NCBI GenBank assembly: GCA_020161395.1
Contig: JAIUOE010000002.1
Coordinates: 496,001-560,000, forward strand
DNA length: 64,000 nt
Reading direction: 5' to 3'
Source: Bacteroidota bacterium
GTDB taxonomy: Bacteria; Bacteroidota; Ignavibacteria; Ignavibacteriales; Ignavibacteriaceae
Shown piece after piece: positions 8,688 through 17,697 of the stretch. Position numbers and translations under genes: made by a program. Position 1 is the stretch's first letter. Every line of letters starts with the position of its first letter. The notes under the pieces are model-generated. The model searched no databases, was not told the DNA's origin, and worked only from the letters and a program-made list of their open reading frames with translations.

Positions 8688-9283
8688 CAAAAAAGAGTCG
8701 GATCCTCTTCATCACCGGGGATGTAATGACATTTCCTGCAACGGGCTTCATAACTGTCAGATGCACCTATTAAAACTCTGTCACCTGAGGCTGTTTTTCG
8801 CTGTGTTCTCGAAGCAGGACTTCCGCAAACCACGCAAATTGCCAAAGGTTTAGTAACAAATTCAGCTATTGCCATAAGCTCCGGCATTGGGTCGAAAGGA
8901 ATGCCTTTATAGTCCTGATCCAACCCGGCGACAACGACCCGCTTTCCGCTGTTTGCCAGATCGGTGCATACCTTCACCAAATCACCACTGAAAAACTGTG
9001 CCTCATCAATCCCTACCACCTGAGCATCTCCAACAAGATCATAAACTTCATTTATATCATTGATATTAACTGATGGCAACGAGAGTTCACTGTGAGAAAC
9101 AATTGATTCCTCCGAGTATCTGTTGTCGATCACCGGCTTAAAGACCAATACCCGCTGTTTCGCGATTTTTGCTCTTCGCAATCTCTTAATCAGTTCTTCG
9201 GTCTTTCCGCTGAACATACAACCTGCAACCACTTCTATCCATCCGGATTCTCTTGGTTGCATGTGGGGGAATTCATTCATCAT
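8687..9283 (-). CDS. tdk: Thymidine kinase, type II
   Basis: This enzyme phosphorylates thymidine for nucleotide salvage in the cytoplasm. The 198 residues carry the P-loop GCMFSGKTEELIKRLRR (about 22-38), the Walker B-like VVGIDEAQFF, and the zinc-binding pairs CVVC and CRKC of the lasso domain. Length and motifs fit the family. The gene overlaps the next gene by one base. It follows cdd on the same strand across an 8-bp repeat array, making a pyrimidine-salvage group. Confidence 0.96.
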   Translation of the reverse strand: MMNEFPHMQPRESGWIEVVAGCMFSGKTEELIKRLRRAKIAKQRVLVFKPVIDNRYSEESIVSHSELSLPSVNINDINEVYDLVGDAQVVGIDEAQFFSGDLVKVCTDLANSGKRVVVAGLDQDYKGIPFDPMPELMAIAEFVTKPLAICVVCGSPASRTQRKTASGDRVLIGASDSYEARCRKCHYIPGDEEDPTLF

Positions 9284-9323
9284 GTGCGATACAATTTTTC
9301 CATTTTGTGTGAGTGAGTTTGGG

Positions 9324-9395
9324 GTACCTCAGAACCTCAGCACTTCAGAACCTCTGTATCTCCGGAGTTCTGAAGTTCTGAATCTCTGAAGTTCT
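9324..9395. repeat. 8-bp period array with central orientation switch, overlapping the cdd stop
   Basis: Nine contiguous octamers are GTACCTCA, GAACCTCA, GCACTTCA, GAACCTCT, GTATCTCC, GGAGTTCT, GAAGTTCT, GAATCTCT and GAAGTTCT. The left units are near reverse complements of the right units, so the strand can fold; for example 9346-9354 pairs with 9372-9380 with one mismatch or wobble. The minus-strand stop TAG of cdd (9394-9396) starts in the last unit. Confidence 0.9.
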
Positions 9396-9789
9396 ATTTA
9401 AGGTGTTCCCCGCCAAACGAGTGAGGTAAAATCTCATCCATCGAGAGGATTTTTATTTCATCTTTCGAATTTATCAAAACGATTTCGAAATCCTTACGGC
9501 AAAATTCCGCAAGGAATTGCCTGCAGGCTCCGCAGGGAGTACAGAAATCATCCATGTCACCAACAACGGCGATCGCTTTGAAATTCTTCTTCCCTTCTGT
9601 GATTGCTTTCACTATGGCTGTTCGTTCAGCACAGATACTTAATCCGTAAGATGCATTTTCAACATTGGCGCCAAGCACCACTTCACCATCGCTGGTAAGT
9701 AGTGCCGCACCTACTCTAAATTTGGAATACGGGGAGTAACTTCCCGACTGAGCTTCGCGTGCTTTCAGGGCAAGTTCTTTGTGATTCAT
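9394..9789 (-). CDS. cdd: Cytidine deaminase
   Basis: This enzyme deaminates cytidine and deoxycytidine to uridine forms in pyrimidine salvage. The 131-residue length fits the homotetrameric class. Zinc ligands and the catalytic Glu are in SICAERTAIVKAI (CAE) and CTPCGACRQFLAEF (PCxxC). The substrate motif GANVENASYGL is present. The ATG directly follows the stop of the upstream carrier gene (TAA then ATG), implying co-transcription. The stop codon is embedded in an 8-bp repeat array. Confidence 0.96.
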   Translation of the reverse strand: MNHKELALKAREAQSGSYSPYSKFRVGAALLTSDGEVVLGANVENASYGLSICAERTAIVKAITEGKKNFKAIAVVGDMDDFCTPCGACRQFLAEFCRKDFEIVLINSKDEIKILSMDEILPHSFGGEHLK

Positions 9790-11196
9790 TTATTGCCAGA
9801 TAAAAAATGGAGGAATCATTAAAATACATGCCAAAATTATGAAAATTATTTCAAGTGGCAACACCCAAACTGCCCATTTTTCATAAGGAATTTTTGCGAG
9901 GGTTAAAATACCCATCGTTACCGCTGATGTAGGGATAATCATATTGGCAAATCCCTCACCAAACTGGAATGCCAAAACCGCTGTTTGCCTCGAAACTCCA
10001 AGGATATCACTTAACGGAGCCATAACAGGCATTGTAAGAGCGGCCTGCCCCGAACCCGAAGGCACAAAGAAAACAATCACTTTCTGAACAAAAAGCATCA
10101 CTATCGAAGACCCGATTGGATGCAAGCCATCAAGGGGGGCTGAAAACGCATATAAAATTGTGTCGATTATTTTTCCATCTGATGCGACAATCAAAAGTGC
10201 TTTTGAAAGTGCAACTACAAAAGCGGTCGAAATAAGGTCCTTGGCTCCGGCGACAAAAGCGCCTGAAATTTCATCAGCCGAGAGTCCGCCGACTATTCCT
10301 GTAATTATGCCGGTTGCCAGAAAAACAGCACAAATTTCTTTTATATACCAGCCATAATTCAGCACACCGAACACAACAGTGATTATTCCGAGAAGAAAGG
10401 TTATCAGTACAGCGGTATGCCTTTTGTCTATTCCTTTGAAATTATCAAGCTCTCCAAAATGGAGGTCTTTTTTCTTTTCGATATCCTGTTCGTAGGTTAT
10501 GCTAAGCTTTGGTTCGTTTTTGATCTTTGCTGCATATCTCATCACAAAAAATATTGAAACAGAAGTGCATATAACCCAGATTATCAGGCGGTAACCAATC
10601 CCCGACATTGGAGGCAGTCCGGCAATCCCTTGTGCAACCCCAATGGTAAAAGGATTCATGAAAGCAGCAGCAAAGCCTGTGGAGGCGGCTACAAATGGAA
10701 TTGCCACTCCGGTAACCGTATCGTATCCCAAAACTAATGCAAGCGGAATAAATATCATAATAAATGGAATTGTCTCCTCACTCATGCCAAAAGTGGCACC
10801 CCCCAACGAAAAAATCACCATGAAAATGGGAATCAGCATCTTCCTTACAAAATTCGATCGTTTGTGTGCCTTTGCAAGCGCCATAATACCGGCATCGATT
10901 GCCTGGGTCTTCTGGAAAACATAAAAAGCCCCCCCCACGAACAAAATAAATACAATTATCTCGGATGCCGCCATAAATCCTTTTATGGGTGCAAGGAGAA
11001 TATTTAAATTGAACTGTGACACGGGGGTTATTTCCTTGTATGAACCGGGCACAACAAGATTTACCGACTGACCGTTTATTTCTTTAACAAGTCTGTCGTA
11101 TTCACCGGCGGGAATCACCAGTGTGAGCGCTGCTGTAATCACAAGTAGTGAAGTCAGAAGAACAAGGGTGTTTGGAACTTTTACTTTTAGCTTCAT
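9790..11196 (-). CDS. YfcC-family (DcuC-like) membrane carrier
   Basis: This 468-residue integral membrane protein has about 11-12 hydrophobic segments spread over its whole length. The start MKLKVKVPNTLVLLTSLLVI, the periplasmic segment with PAGEYDR, the loop GGATFGMSEETIPFIMIFIP and the C-terminal SGSGQAALTMPVMAPLSD match the YfcC/C4-dicarboxylate anaerobic carrier superfamily. Substrates proposed for relatives include dicarboxylates, amino acids and peptides; none can be chosen here. It is transcribed into cdd without a gap, so a nucleoside-related substrate is conceivable but unproven. Confidence 0.87.
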   Translation of the reverse strand: MKLKVKVPNTLVLLTSLLVITAALTLVIPAGEYDRLVKEINGQSVNLVVPGSYKEITPVSQFNLNILLAPIKGFMAASEIIVFILFVGGAFYVFQKTQAIDAGIMALAKAHKRSNFVRKMLIPIFMVIFSLGGATFGMSEETIPFIMIFIPLALVLGYDTVTGVAIPFVAASTGFAAAFMNPFTIGVAQGIAGLPPMSGIGYRLIIWVICTSVSIFFVMRYAAKIKNEPKLSITYEQDIEKKKDLHFGELDNFKGIDKRHTAVLITFLLGIITVVFGVLNYGWYIKEICAVFLATGIITGIVGGLSADEISGAFVAGAKDLISTAFVVALSKALLIVASDGKIIDTILYAFSAPLDGLHPIGSSIVMLFVQKVIVFFVPSGSGQAALTMPVMAPLSDILGVSRQTAVLAFQFGEGFANMIIPTSAVTMGILTLAKIPYEKWAVWVLPLEIIFIILACILMIPPFFIWQ

Positions 11197-11289
11197 TTTG
11201 ACGCTTTTTTTATTAATTACTTGACATTTATTGAAGGAATAGTTAAGTTATTTTTTCGACCTTTAAAATTATTAAATAAAGATGATAAA

Positions 11290-13356
11290 ATGAAAACATT
11301 TGTTACATTTTTTCTCCTGACTGTAAAATTTTTTTCACAATCATTGACCTTCCCAGTCGATACACTGGTGGCTGACGATAAATTTAACAACCGCCAAACA
11401 ATGATTCTTGATTCCGACGGGAAAATCAGACTGGTCTACTCCGGTCAGTCAGGCACACAAAGCAATACACGGGAAGTTTACTTCCTCGAAGAAAGAGCCA
11501 ACGGGCAGTTCAGCAAGGAGCAGATAACAAATAACAATGTCGATGAAAATTATCCGACTGTTTCTCTTGATGCTGATGGTATAGTGCATATCGGAATGAT
11601 AGGCAGGGATGCCTCATCGAATTATCAGGTTCTCTATTCAAACAACCGAAGCGGAACATTTTTCCCGCCGAGATTTATCACAATTGGAGGTGAGAATAAA
11701 GCCACCCCTGCCTCATGTGTCGGTCCCGATGGTAAAGTTCATTTCTTATATTATACCTTCACATCGAATCCTGACAAAGTATATTACAAGTGGTTCAACC
11801 CCGCAGACTCCACTTCATCCACTGATATTTATCTTGCAGATGGTGAAACCTCGGGTGACCTGGATGGACAAATTCTTTTTGACGGAAACGGAAAAATGCA
11901 TCTGGTTTTTAAAGGAGGAAATGTGGGTACCGGGATATTGAGATACTTCAATGATATCAGCGGAACACTTACGGAATATTCCACCGGAGTGACGGCGAAC
12001 ATCTCAAATCCGAAACTGGTAATTGATAAAAGCAACAAAGTCCATATCATTTTCAGAAACGAGTCGCAAAGGGCACTTCAGTATATTAACAATGTTGCAG
12101 GTGCTTTCTCAACACCCGTGAGCTTTACACCCGCAGGGCAACTTCCTGCTGGATATGCAAATTTTGCAATCGATGATGAGGGTACCCTCTTCTTTGTTTA
12201 TCAGTCATCGCAGTCAGCTTCCGGGAAAGGCTTTTTCCTCAAATATCTAAAAAACGGCACTTTTTCTGATACGCTTAGGATTTATGATTTGACTCCGGAG
12301 TATGTTACCAGAAATACCAGTGCAGTAGTTGCCAAAGGAAACGGAGAAATCGCAGTCACATTTTCACCTGCCGGGGTTCGAAATTCTGTGGTTTTTTGCG
12401 ATATTCTTATGAAAAGAGGAAAACTGTTTAAGGAACCGCATATCGTTGTAAATGATTCAGTGATAGATTTTGGAAATGTGGCTGTACAGCAACACATGGA
12501 GAAACAATTGCTCATCAAAAATACAGGTGACTCCACCCTTGTAATCAAGAGCTTCCAATGGAACAGCATTGAATTTGCAATAAGACTTGACTATCCCGAA
12601 CAGATAGCACCTGGTGACTCCGATATTGCGACTTTTGCATTCCATCCTCTCACACCGGGACCCAAAACGGATACTTTGTATGTTCGGTCAAACGATCCGA
12701 GGGACTCTGTAATAAAGGTCGTTCTGAAAGGTTACGGATCAGCTCCACCTCAGATTTCACTCTCAAAAGACTCCCTCTTTTTGTTCTACTCGACAGGATG
12801 GCATACCAGAGATTCTTTTTATGTAAGAAATACAGGATTTGACACACTGAGAGTTGATACTGTAACAGCAACAGGCTGGTTCGATTTTTTCAAAAGGATA
12901 GAACCTGAAAGCGCAATTGTTCCGCCGGGTGATTCAGTCCGATTTATCGTTGAACTTTTAATTCCCGTCTTTACGACTCCACCGGTCTTTACGGATACTG
13001 TCATTGTACACTCCAATGACCCGCTTAAGCCAAGAGTGTACCTGATAGTAAGATGGGAACAGCCACAATCTGCAGAAGATGAACTGCTGCCTGTAGAATA
13101 CTCCCTGGAGCAAAATTACCCGAATCCCTTTAATCCGGAGACGATTGTTGAATTTTCCCTGAAAGAATCGATTCCTGTCAGGCTGGAACTGTTTAGTCCA
13201 GAAGGAGGACTGATAAAAGTCCTGATTAACAAACAAATGGAACCCGGGCGGCACTTCATAACCTTTAATGCTCAGGATTTACCTTCAGGAGCATATTTTT
13301 ACAGAATAGCTGCGGGTGATTTTACAAAAACAAAAAAAATGATTCTGCTGAAGTAG
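11290..13356 (+). CDS. Secreted T9SS cargo protein with choice-of-anchor-D domain
   Basis: The 688-residue exported protein starts at the ATG preceding a signal peptide (MKTFVTFFLLTVKFFSQS). A TTG-started extension at 11221 is unlikely. Residues ~20-390 repeat LDSDGKIRLVY/LDADGIVHIGM/IDKSNKVHIIF-type blades, consistent with a beta-propeller. Residues ~400-610 hold two ASH/choice-of-anchor D modules (DFGNVAVQQ, KNTGDSTLVI). The last ~85 residues form a type A sorting domain (SLEQNYPNPFNPET, then SGAYFYRI and KKMILLK). It is probably delivered to the surface by a type IX system encoded elsewhere. Its function is unknown. Confidence 0.88.
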   Translation: MKTFVTFFLLTVKFFSQSLTFPVDTLVADDKFNNRQTMILDSDGKIRLVYSGQSGTQSNTREVYFLEERANGQFSKEQITNNNVDENYPTVSLDADGIVHIGMIGRDASSNYQVLYSNNRSGTFFPPRFITIGGENKATPASCVGPDGKVHFLYYTFTSNPDKVYYKWFNPADSTSSTDIYLADGETSGDLDGQILFDGNGKMHLVFKGGNVGTGILRYFNDISGTLTEYSTGVTANISNPKLVIDKSNKVHIIFRNESQRALQYINNVAGAFSTPVSFTPAGQLPAGYANFAIDDEGTLFFVYQSSQSASGKGFFLKYLKNGTFSDTLRIYDLTPEYVTRNTSAVVAKGNGEIAVTFSPAGVRNSVVFCDILMKRGKLFKEPHIVVNDSVIDFGNVAVQQHMEKQLLIKNTGDSTLVIKSFQWNSIEFAIRLDYPEQIAPGDSDIATFAFHPLTPGPKTDTLYVRSNDPRDSVIKVVLKGYGSAPPQISLSKDSLFLFYSTGWHTRDSFYVRNTGFDTLRVDTVTATGWFDFFKRIEPESAIVPPGDSVRFIVELLIPVFTTPPVFTDTVIVHSNDPLKPRVYLIVRWEQPQSAEDELLPVEYSLEQNYPNPFNPETIVEFSLKESIPVRLELFSPEGGLIKVLINKQMEPGRHFITFNAQDLPSGAYFYRIAAGDFTKTKKMILLK

Positions 13357-13479
13357 AAGATTTTGTCCGCCGGGATATCACTGATATGCTTAAATTTGAA
13401 GACGGTTTTACAGAAAATCGGAATGTCCTGTGATTTGCAAAAGGAATTGGATGGTTACAATAAACGATAAGATGTTTTT

Positions 13480-14013
13480 TTGATAATTCTCGGAATCGAC
13501 CCCGGAACGGTGAAGTGTGGGTATGGGATTATTTCCAAAGATGAGAACCTGCGGAAGTGCCTCGGCTACGGCATCATCAATGTTCCGTCGACACTAAAAA
13601 TGCCCGATAAGCTTGCCTATATTTACAATGAGATTGATAATCTTATAAGGCAATACAGCCCTGCTGAGTGTGCAGTGGAAACTGCATTCTACGGTAAAAA
13701 TATTCAGTCTGCCCTTAAGCTTGGGTACGCACGGGGAACAGCGATTATCGCAGCAGTTAGAGCCGGACTGAAGATTTCGGAATTTTCCCCCAAGGAAGTG
13801 AAGAAATCGGTAACTGGGAAAGGTTCGGCTTCAAAGGAACAAGTGGGATTTATGATTAAAACCCTCTTGAACCTTGGCGCAGTGGAAATCCCGCTCGATG
13901 CATCCGATGCCCTTGCAATAGCCCTTTGTGCCTCTTTTCAGGAGAGTGGACAGGCAACCAAACCCAAATCGTGGTCAGATTTTATTAAAAACAATCCGGA
14001 TAAAGTTTTATAA
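13480..14013 (+). CDS. ruvC: Holliday junction endonuclease RuvC
   Basis: This nuclease resolves Holliday junctions as a dimer with RuvAB during recombinational repair. The 177 residues carry acidic catalytic positions in ILGIDPGT, AVETAFYG and LDASDALAIAL. Translation must start at TTG 13480: an ATG seven bases upstream is out of frame and soon stops. The gene overlaps ruvA by one base (TAATG), so the two are translationally coupled. ruvB is not in this window. Confidence 0.96.
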   Translation: MIILGIDPGTVKCGYGIISKDENLRKCLGYGIINVPSTLKMPDKLAYIYNEIDNLIRQYSPAECAVETAFYGKNIQSALKLGYARGTAIIAAVRAGLKISEFSPKEVKKSVTGKGSASKEQVGFMIKTLLNLGAVEIPLDASDALAIALCASFQESGQATKPKSWSDFIKNNPDKVL

Positions 14014-14612
14014 TGATTGGATACCTGAGCGGAAAATTACTGATTAAAAAACCCACCCAGCTCCTTATTGATGTCAATGGAGTCGGTTATGAAGTGGCAA
14101 TTTCTCTCATGACTTTCGAGAGAATTGGTGATTCTGCGGAAGCCTCCCTCTTCATACATACGAATGTAAGTCAGGATGCAATTACCCTCTTTGGCTTTAT
14201 ATCTGAAGATGAACGGGAGATGTTTCGACTGCTGATTTCCGTCTCGGGTGTTGGACCTAAAACAGCTCTGGCACTTCTTTCTGGTATAAGAGTTGATGAA
14301 CTCCGCTTTGCCATAGAGACAGGAGACACTCACAGAATTCACGCGGCGCCCGGGATCGGTAAAAAGACCGCCGACAGACTCGTCCTGGAATTGAAGGGGA
14401 AGGTATCCTCAATCCAGTCCTCATCCACAACTGTGTTCTCTCAAAGAGGAGCACGAGCCGAAGCCCTGACCGCACTGATTACCCTCGGTTTCAACCAAAA
14501 GTCGGCAGAGAAGGTTGTGGGTTCATTGTGCGATGAAAACCCGTCGGCATCGGTAGAGGAAATCGTGAAGCAGGCTCTGAAAAAACTGACCGGGTTACAA
14601 TCTCCCTATTGA
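14013..14612 (+). CDS. ruvA: Holliday junction DNA helicase subunit RuvA
   Basis: RuvA binds the four-way junction and loads RuvB. The 199 residues show the N-terminal OB fold (MIGYLSGKLLIKKPTQLLID), two helix-hairpin-helix motifs (VSGVGPKTALALLS and APGIGKKTADRLVLELK) and the C-terminal RuvB-contact domain (ALTALITLGFNQKSAEKVV). The ATG shares one base with the ruvC stop. Confidence 0.97.
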   Translation: MIGYLSGKLLIKKPTQLLIDVNGVGYEVAISLMTFERIGDSAEASLFIHTNVSQDAITLFGFISEDEREMFRLLISVSGVGPKTALALLSGIRVDELRFAIETGDTHRIHAAPGIGKKTADRLVLELKGKVSSIQSSSTTVFSQRGARAEALTALITLGFNQKSAEKVVGSLCDENPSASVEEIVKQALKKLTGLQSPY

Positions 14613-14642
14613 TTTAATTTCCTTATATTTCGGTTTGTTTTA

Positions 14643-14671
14643 TTTGTAATTTCAAGCAAAATTTATCTTTG
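14643..14671 (+). promoter_or_regulatory. Candidate Bacteroidota-type promoter for the sugar cassette
   Basis: TTTG at 14643-14646 and TATCTTTG at 14664-14671, 17 bases apart, match the TTTG...TAnnTTTG pattern of Bacteroidota sigma factors. The start codon of the sugar dehydrogenase follows 29 bases after the -7 box. This is pattern matching only. Confidence 0.45.
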
Positions 14672-14699
14672 TATTAAACTACCTCTGAAGAGAATAAAA

Positions 14700-15875
14700 A
14701 TGAAGAAATATGATATTTGCGTTATAGGCGGATGCGGTCATGTCGGCTTGCCTTTGGCAATTGCCTTTGCTGATGCCGGAAAAAATGTCGGGATTTATGA
14801 TATTAATTCCAAATCGGTTGATTTTGTTAACAGCGGCAGAATGCCTTTCGATGAACCCGGTGCCGAACCCCTCCTGAAAAAGAATATTGGTAACAGACTG
14901 ATTGCCTCAACTGACCCCTCAACAATAACTCAGGCTAAATTTGTTGTGATTATCATCGGTACCCCGGTGGATGAACACTTGAATCCTAAAATGGATTTGA
15001 TGGAAAGAGTTTCCGAGGAAGTCCATCCCTACATCACCGATGATCAGATAATTATCCTGAGAAGCACTGTTTATCCGGGCACTTCTGAAAGATTCAGACA
15101 GCTTCTTCAACGACTCGGAAAAAATACTCCGGTCTGCTACTGTCCTGAAAGGATTGCAGAAGGAAAAGCGATGGAAGAACTCGGGTCACTGCCCCAAATC
15201 GTTTCCGGTTTCGACAACGAAAGCGTTGAAGCTGTGAAAGAGCTATTTTTGAACATAGCTTCAGAGATTATTGTTACACTTCCAAAGGAAGCCGAACTTG
15301 CGAAACTTTTTACAAACTCATGGCGCTATATCTCTTTTGCCGTTGCAAATCAGTTCTACATGATGGCAGAGGATCAGGGGGTTGATTTCAATAACATCTA
15401 TAATGCCATGACTCACAACTATCCAAGAACGAAGCATTTCCCAAAACCGGGATTTGCTGCCGGTCCCTGTCTTTTCAAAGATACGATGCAGCTTTCAGCC
15501 TTCAACAACAACTCCTTCTTCATTGGTCACAGTGCCATGCTGATCAACGAGGGTCTCCCAAAATTCATGGTTGAACAGGCTAAAAAGCGATTCGATCTTA
15601 AAAAGATGAAAGTGGGCATCCTGGGTATGGCTTTCAAGGGCGAAAGTGATGATCCCCGTGAGTCGTTATCCTATAAACTTTGGAAAATAGTGAAAACGGA
15701 AGCTGATCAGGTTTACGCTGCCGACGACAATATTAAAGACCCAAGATTCCTCTCTGAAAAGGAATTTATGGAAACCGTGGATCTCGTGATAATCGGAGCT
15801 CCTCATAACAGATACAAAACTTTTTCGTTTGGAAACATGGAAGTTTTGGATATCTGGAATATCATTAACAAATAA
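14700..15875 (+). CDS. UDP-sugar (UDP-glucose/GDP-mannose type) dehydrogenase
   Basis: This enzyme oxidises a nucleotide sugar at C6 to the uronic acid in two NAD-dependent steps. The 391 residues begin with a Rossmann motif (VIGGCGHVGLPLAIAFADAG). IIGTPVDEH and STVYPGTSE follow. The catalytic Cys is in GFAAGPCLFKDTMQL (about residue 258), and the C-terminal domain has GMAFKGESDDPRES. The closest functional type may be UDP-ManNAc/UDP-GlcNAc dehydrogenase (WbpA/WecC-like), but substrate is not certain. It heads a three-gene cassette with an epimerase and a GT2 enzyme, pointing to surface polysaccharide or glycoprotein synthesis. Confidence 0.9.
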   Translation: MKKYDICVIGGCGHVGLPLAIAFADAGKNVGIYDINSKSVDFVNSGRMPFDEPGAEPLLKKNIGNRLIASTDPSTITQAKFVVIIIGTPVDEHLNPKMDLMERVSEEVHPYITDDQIIILRSTVYPGTSERFRQLLQRLGKNTPVCYCPERIAEGKAMEELGSLPQIVSGFDNESVEAVKELFLNIASEIIVTLPKEAELAKLFTNSWRYISFAVANQFYMMAEDQGVDFNNIYNAMTHNYPRTKHFPKPGFAAGPCLFKDTMQLSAFNNNSFFIGHSAMLINEGLPKFMVEQAKKRFDLKKMKVGILGMAFKGESDDPRESLSYKLWKIVKTEADQVYAADDNIKDPRFLSEKEFMETVDLVIIGAPHNRYKTFSFGNMEVLDIWNIINK

Positions 15876-15890
15876 ACCGGAAAACTGAAA

Positions 15891-16910
15891 ATGAAAATAC
15901 TGGTTACGGGTGCAAAAGGCTTCATCGCAGGTTATGTGATCGAAGAACTTCTTGCCAATGGATTTGATGTAGTTGGAATTGATAATTTATCAAAATATGG
16001 CATGGTTGAAAAAAGTTATGACAACCATCCAAGATATCAGTTTGTTTTGGGAGATGTAAAAGACACTCCTCTTATGAAAGAGCTGCTCGAGGATTGCGAT
16101 CATTTTCTCGCCGGCGCTGCCATGATTGGTGGAATTTCTTATTTCCACGAATTTGCATATGACCTCCTCGCTGAAAATGAAAGAATAACTGCATCATCAT
16201 TCGATGCCGCCATTTGGGCATTCAAAAACAAAAAACTTCAAAAAATTACGGCTATGTCTTCTTCCATGGTTTTTGAAAGTGTTAATCACTTCCCCACTGA
16301 AGAAGGTGATCAGCTAACCTGTCCGCCGCCTCTCTCAACCTACGGTTTCCAGAAGCTCGCTGTTGAATACTTCTGCAAAGGTGCTTATGAGCAGTACAAA
16401 CTGCCATATACAATCCTTCGCCCCTTCAATTGCGTTGGTATCGGTGAAAAAAGAGCCCTGTCAGACAAGGAGATCACTTCAGGTAATGTGAAACTTGCCC
16501 TCAGCCATGTGGTGCCTGATTTTGCCCAGAAGATACTTAAAGGGCAAAATCCCATGCACATCCTTGGAAACGGAAACCAGGTCAGACACTATACTTACGG
16601 TGGTGACCTTGCAAAAGGAATCTATACAGGTATCGTCCATCCCAAAGCTTTGAATGACGATTTCAACCTCTCCACACCTGTGTCAACAACTGTGCTCGAA
16701 CTTGCCGAACTGATGTGGAAAAAGATCAATCCGGACACACCTTTCAATTATGTAACGGACAACGCCTACTTGTACGATGTTCAAAAACGCGTTCCTTCGG
16801 TTGCAAAAGCGAAAAATCTTCTCGGATATGAGGCATTGACACCACTCGAAGTCGCCCTCGACGAGATAATTCCATGGATTAAACACCAGATTCAAATCGG
16901 CGGCATTTAA
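15891..16910 (+). CDS. NAD-dependent sugar epimerase/dehydratase (extended SDR)
   Basis: The 339-residue protein has the Rossmann motif TGAKGFIAGYVIEEL (GxxGxxG) and an acidic residue after beta-2 (GIDNLS), giving NAD preference. It has the SDR catalytic triad with Ser in TAMSSSMVFE and the YGFQK motif (YxxxK), and the substrate-binding ILRPFNCVGIGEKRA. It follows the sugar dehydrogenase by 15 bp and precedes the GT2 gene by 3 bp, so it modifies or epimerises the nucleotide sugar of the same pathway. The exact reaction (C4 epimerase or 4,6-dehydratase) cannot be fixed. Confidence 0.9.
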   Translation: MKILVTGAKGFIAGYVIEELLANGFDVVGIDNLSKYGMVEKSYDNHPRYQFVLGDVKDTPLMKELLEDCDHFLAGAAMIGGISYFHEFAYDLLAENERITASSFDAAIWAFKNKKLQKITAMSSSMVFESVNHFPTEEGDQLTCPPPLSTYGFQKLAVEYFCKGAYEQYKLPYTILRPFNCVGIGEKRALSDKEITSGNVKLALSHVVPDFAQKILKGQNPMHILGNGNQVRHYTYGGDLAKGIYTGIVHPKALNDDFNLSTPVSTTVLELAELMWKKINPDTPFNYVTDNAYLYDVQKRVPSVAKAKNLLGYEALTPLEVALDEIIPWIKHQIQIGGI

Positions 16911-16913
16911 CGA

Positions 16914-17678
16914 ATGGTTGAACCTCCAATTCTTGCACTTTTAATTCCGGTTTATCATGAGGAGGATAACATTATCCCCCTCTTCAACCGGATTGCTGAA
17001 AGCATCAAAATACCGGTAAAGATATATATCCTTTATGATTACGATGGTGACCCCACCGTGGGAGTAGTAAACAGTATCAAGGATTCTTTTAAATTTCCTG
17101 TCGTCATGGTTAAAAACGAGATGGGAAAAGGGGTGTTGAATGCTATTAAAACAGGCTTTAAAAGTTTTGAAGAGGAGGCATGTGTCGTGATAATGGCTGA
17201 TGGATCAGATGATCTGAATACCATCAACGGTATGTACGGTCTCTTTTGTCAGGGATTCCATATCGTCTGCGGATCAAGATACATGCGTAATGGAGATCAA
17301 CTCGGAGGTACCTGGTTCAAAAAGACTCTCTCACGAATAGCGGGTATGTCGTTGTATTTCATTACACACCTGCCTACACACGATGTGACCAACAGTTTCA
17401 AGCTCTATTCCAAACCCGCTCTCGAGAAAATTACTTTCGAAAGCTCGGGGGGATTTGAAATTGGTATGGAGATAGTGGTAAAGTCTTTTGTTAATAATCT
17501 TGCCATTACTGAAGTGCCTACAACCTGGAGAGACAGGTATGAAGGCACTTCAAAATTTAAACTGTGGTCCTGGTTGCCGAAATATCTTAAATGGTATTTC
17601 TTCCTGATTTTAAGAGATAACAGGCTTTATTTCAAGAAAAAACCCGTATACAATAAAATCAGACAAGTCGGATACTGA
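16914..17678 (+). CDS. GT2 glycosyltransferase, polyprenol-phosphate-mannose-synthase-like
   Basis: The 254 residues resemble DPM1/DpmA-type enzymes that transfer a sugar from a nucleotide donor to a polyprenyl phosphate. Supporting motifs are LLIPVYHEEDNIIPLF, a DGSDD metal site in VIMADGSDDLNTI, CGSRYMRNGDQLGG and the acceptor-loop like region ITEVPTTWRDRYEGTSKF. Only the short hydrophobic KYLKWYFFLIL lies near the C-terminus, so it is a peripheral enzyme. It ends the cassette with the dehydrogenase and epimerase, probably making a lipid-linked sugar for envelope glycans. Confidence 0.88.
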   Translation: MVEPPILALLIPVYHEEDNIIPLFNRIAESIKIPVKIYILYDYDGDPTVGVVNSIKDSFKFPVVMVKNEMGKGVLNAIKTGFKSFEEEACVVIMADGSDDLNTINGMYGLFCQGFHIVCGSRYMRNGDQLGGTWFKKTLSRIAGMSLYFITHLPTHDVTNSFKLYSKPALEKITFESSGGFEIGMEIVVKSFVNNLAITEVPTTWRDRYEGTSKFKLWSWLPKYLKWYFFLILRDNRLYFKKKPVYNKIRQVGY

Positions 17679-17697
17679 TTCCCCGGGTTGAAGGGAC

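Noticed and set aside
11221-11289. TTG-started extension of the T9SS cargo protein
   Set aside because: It would bury the signal peptide that begins at the ATG at 11290.
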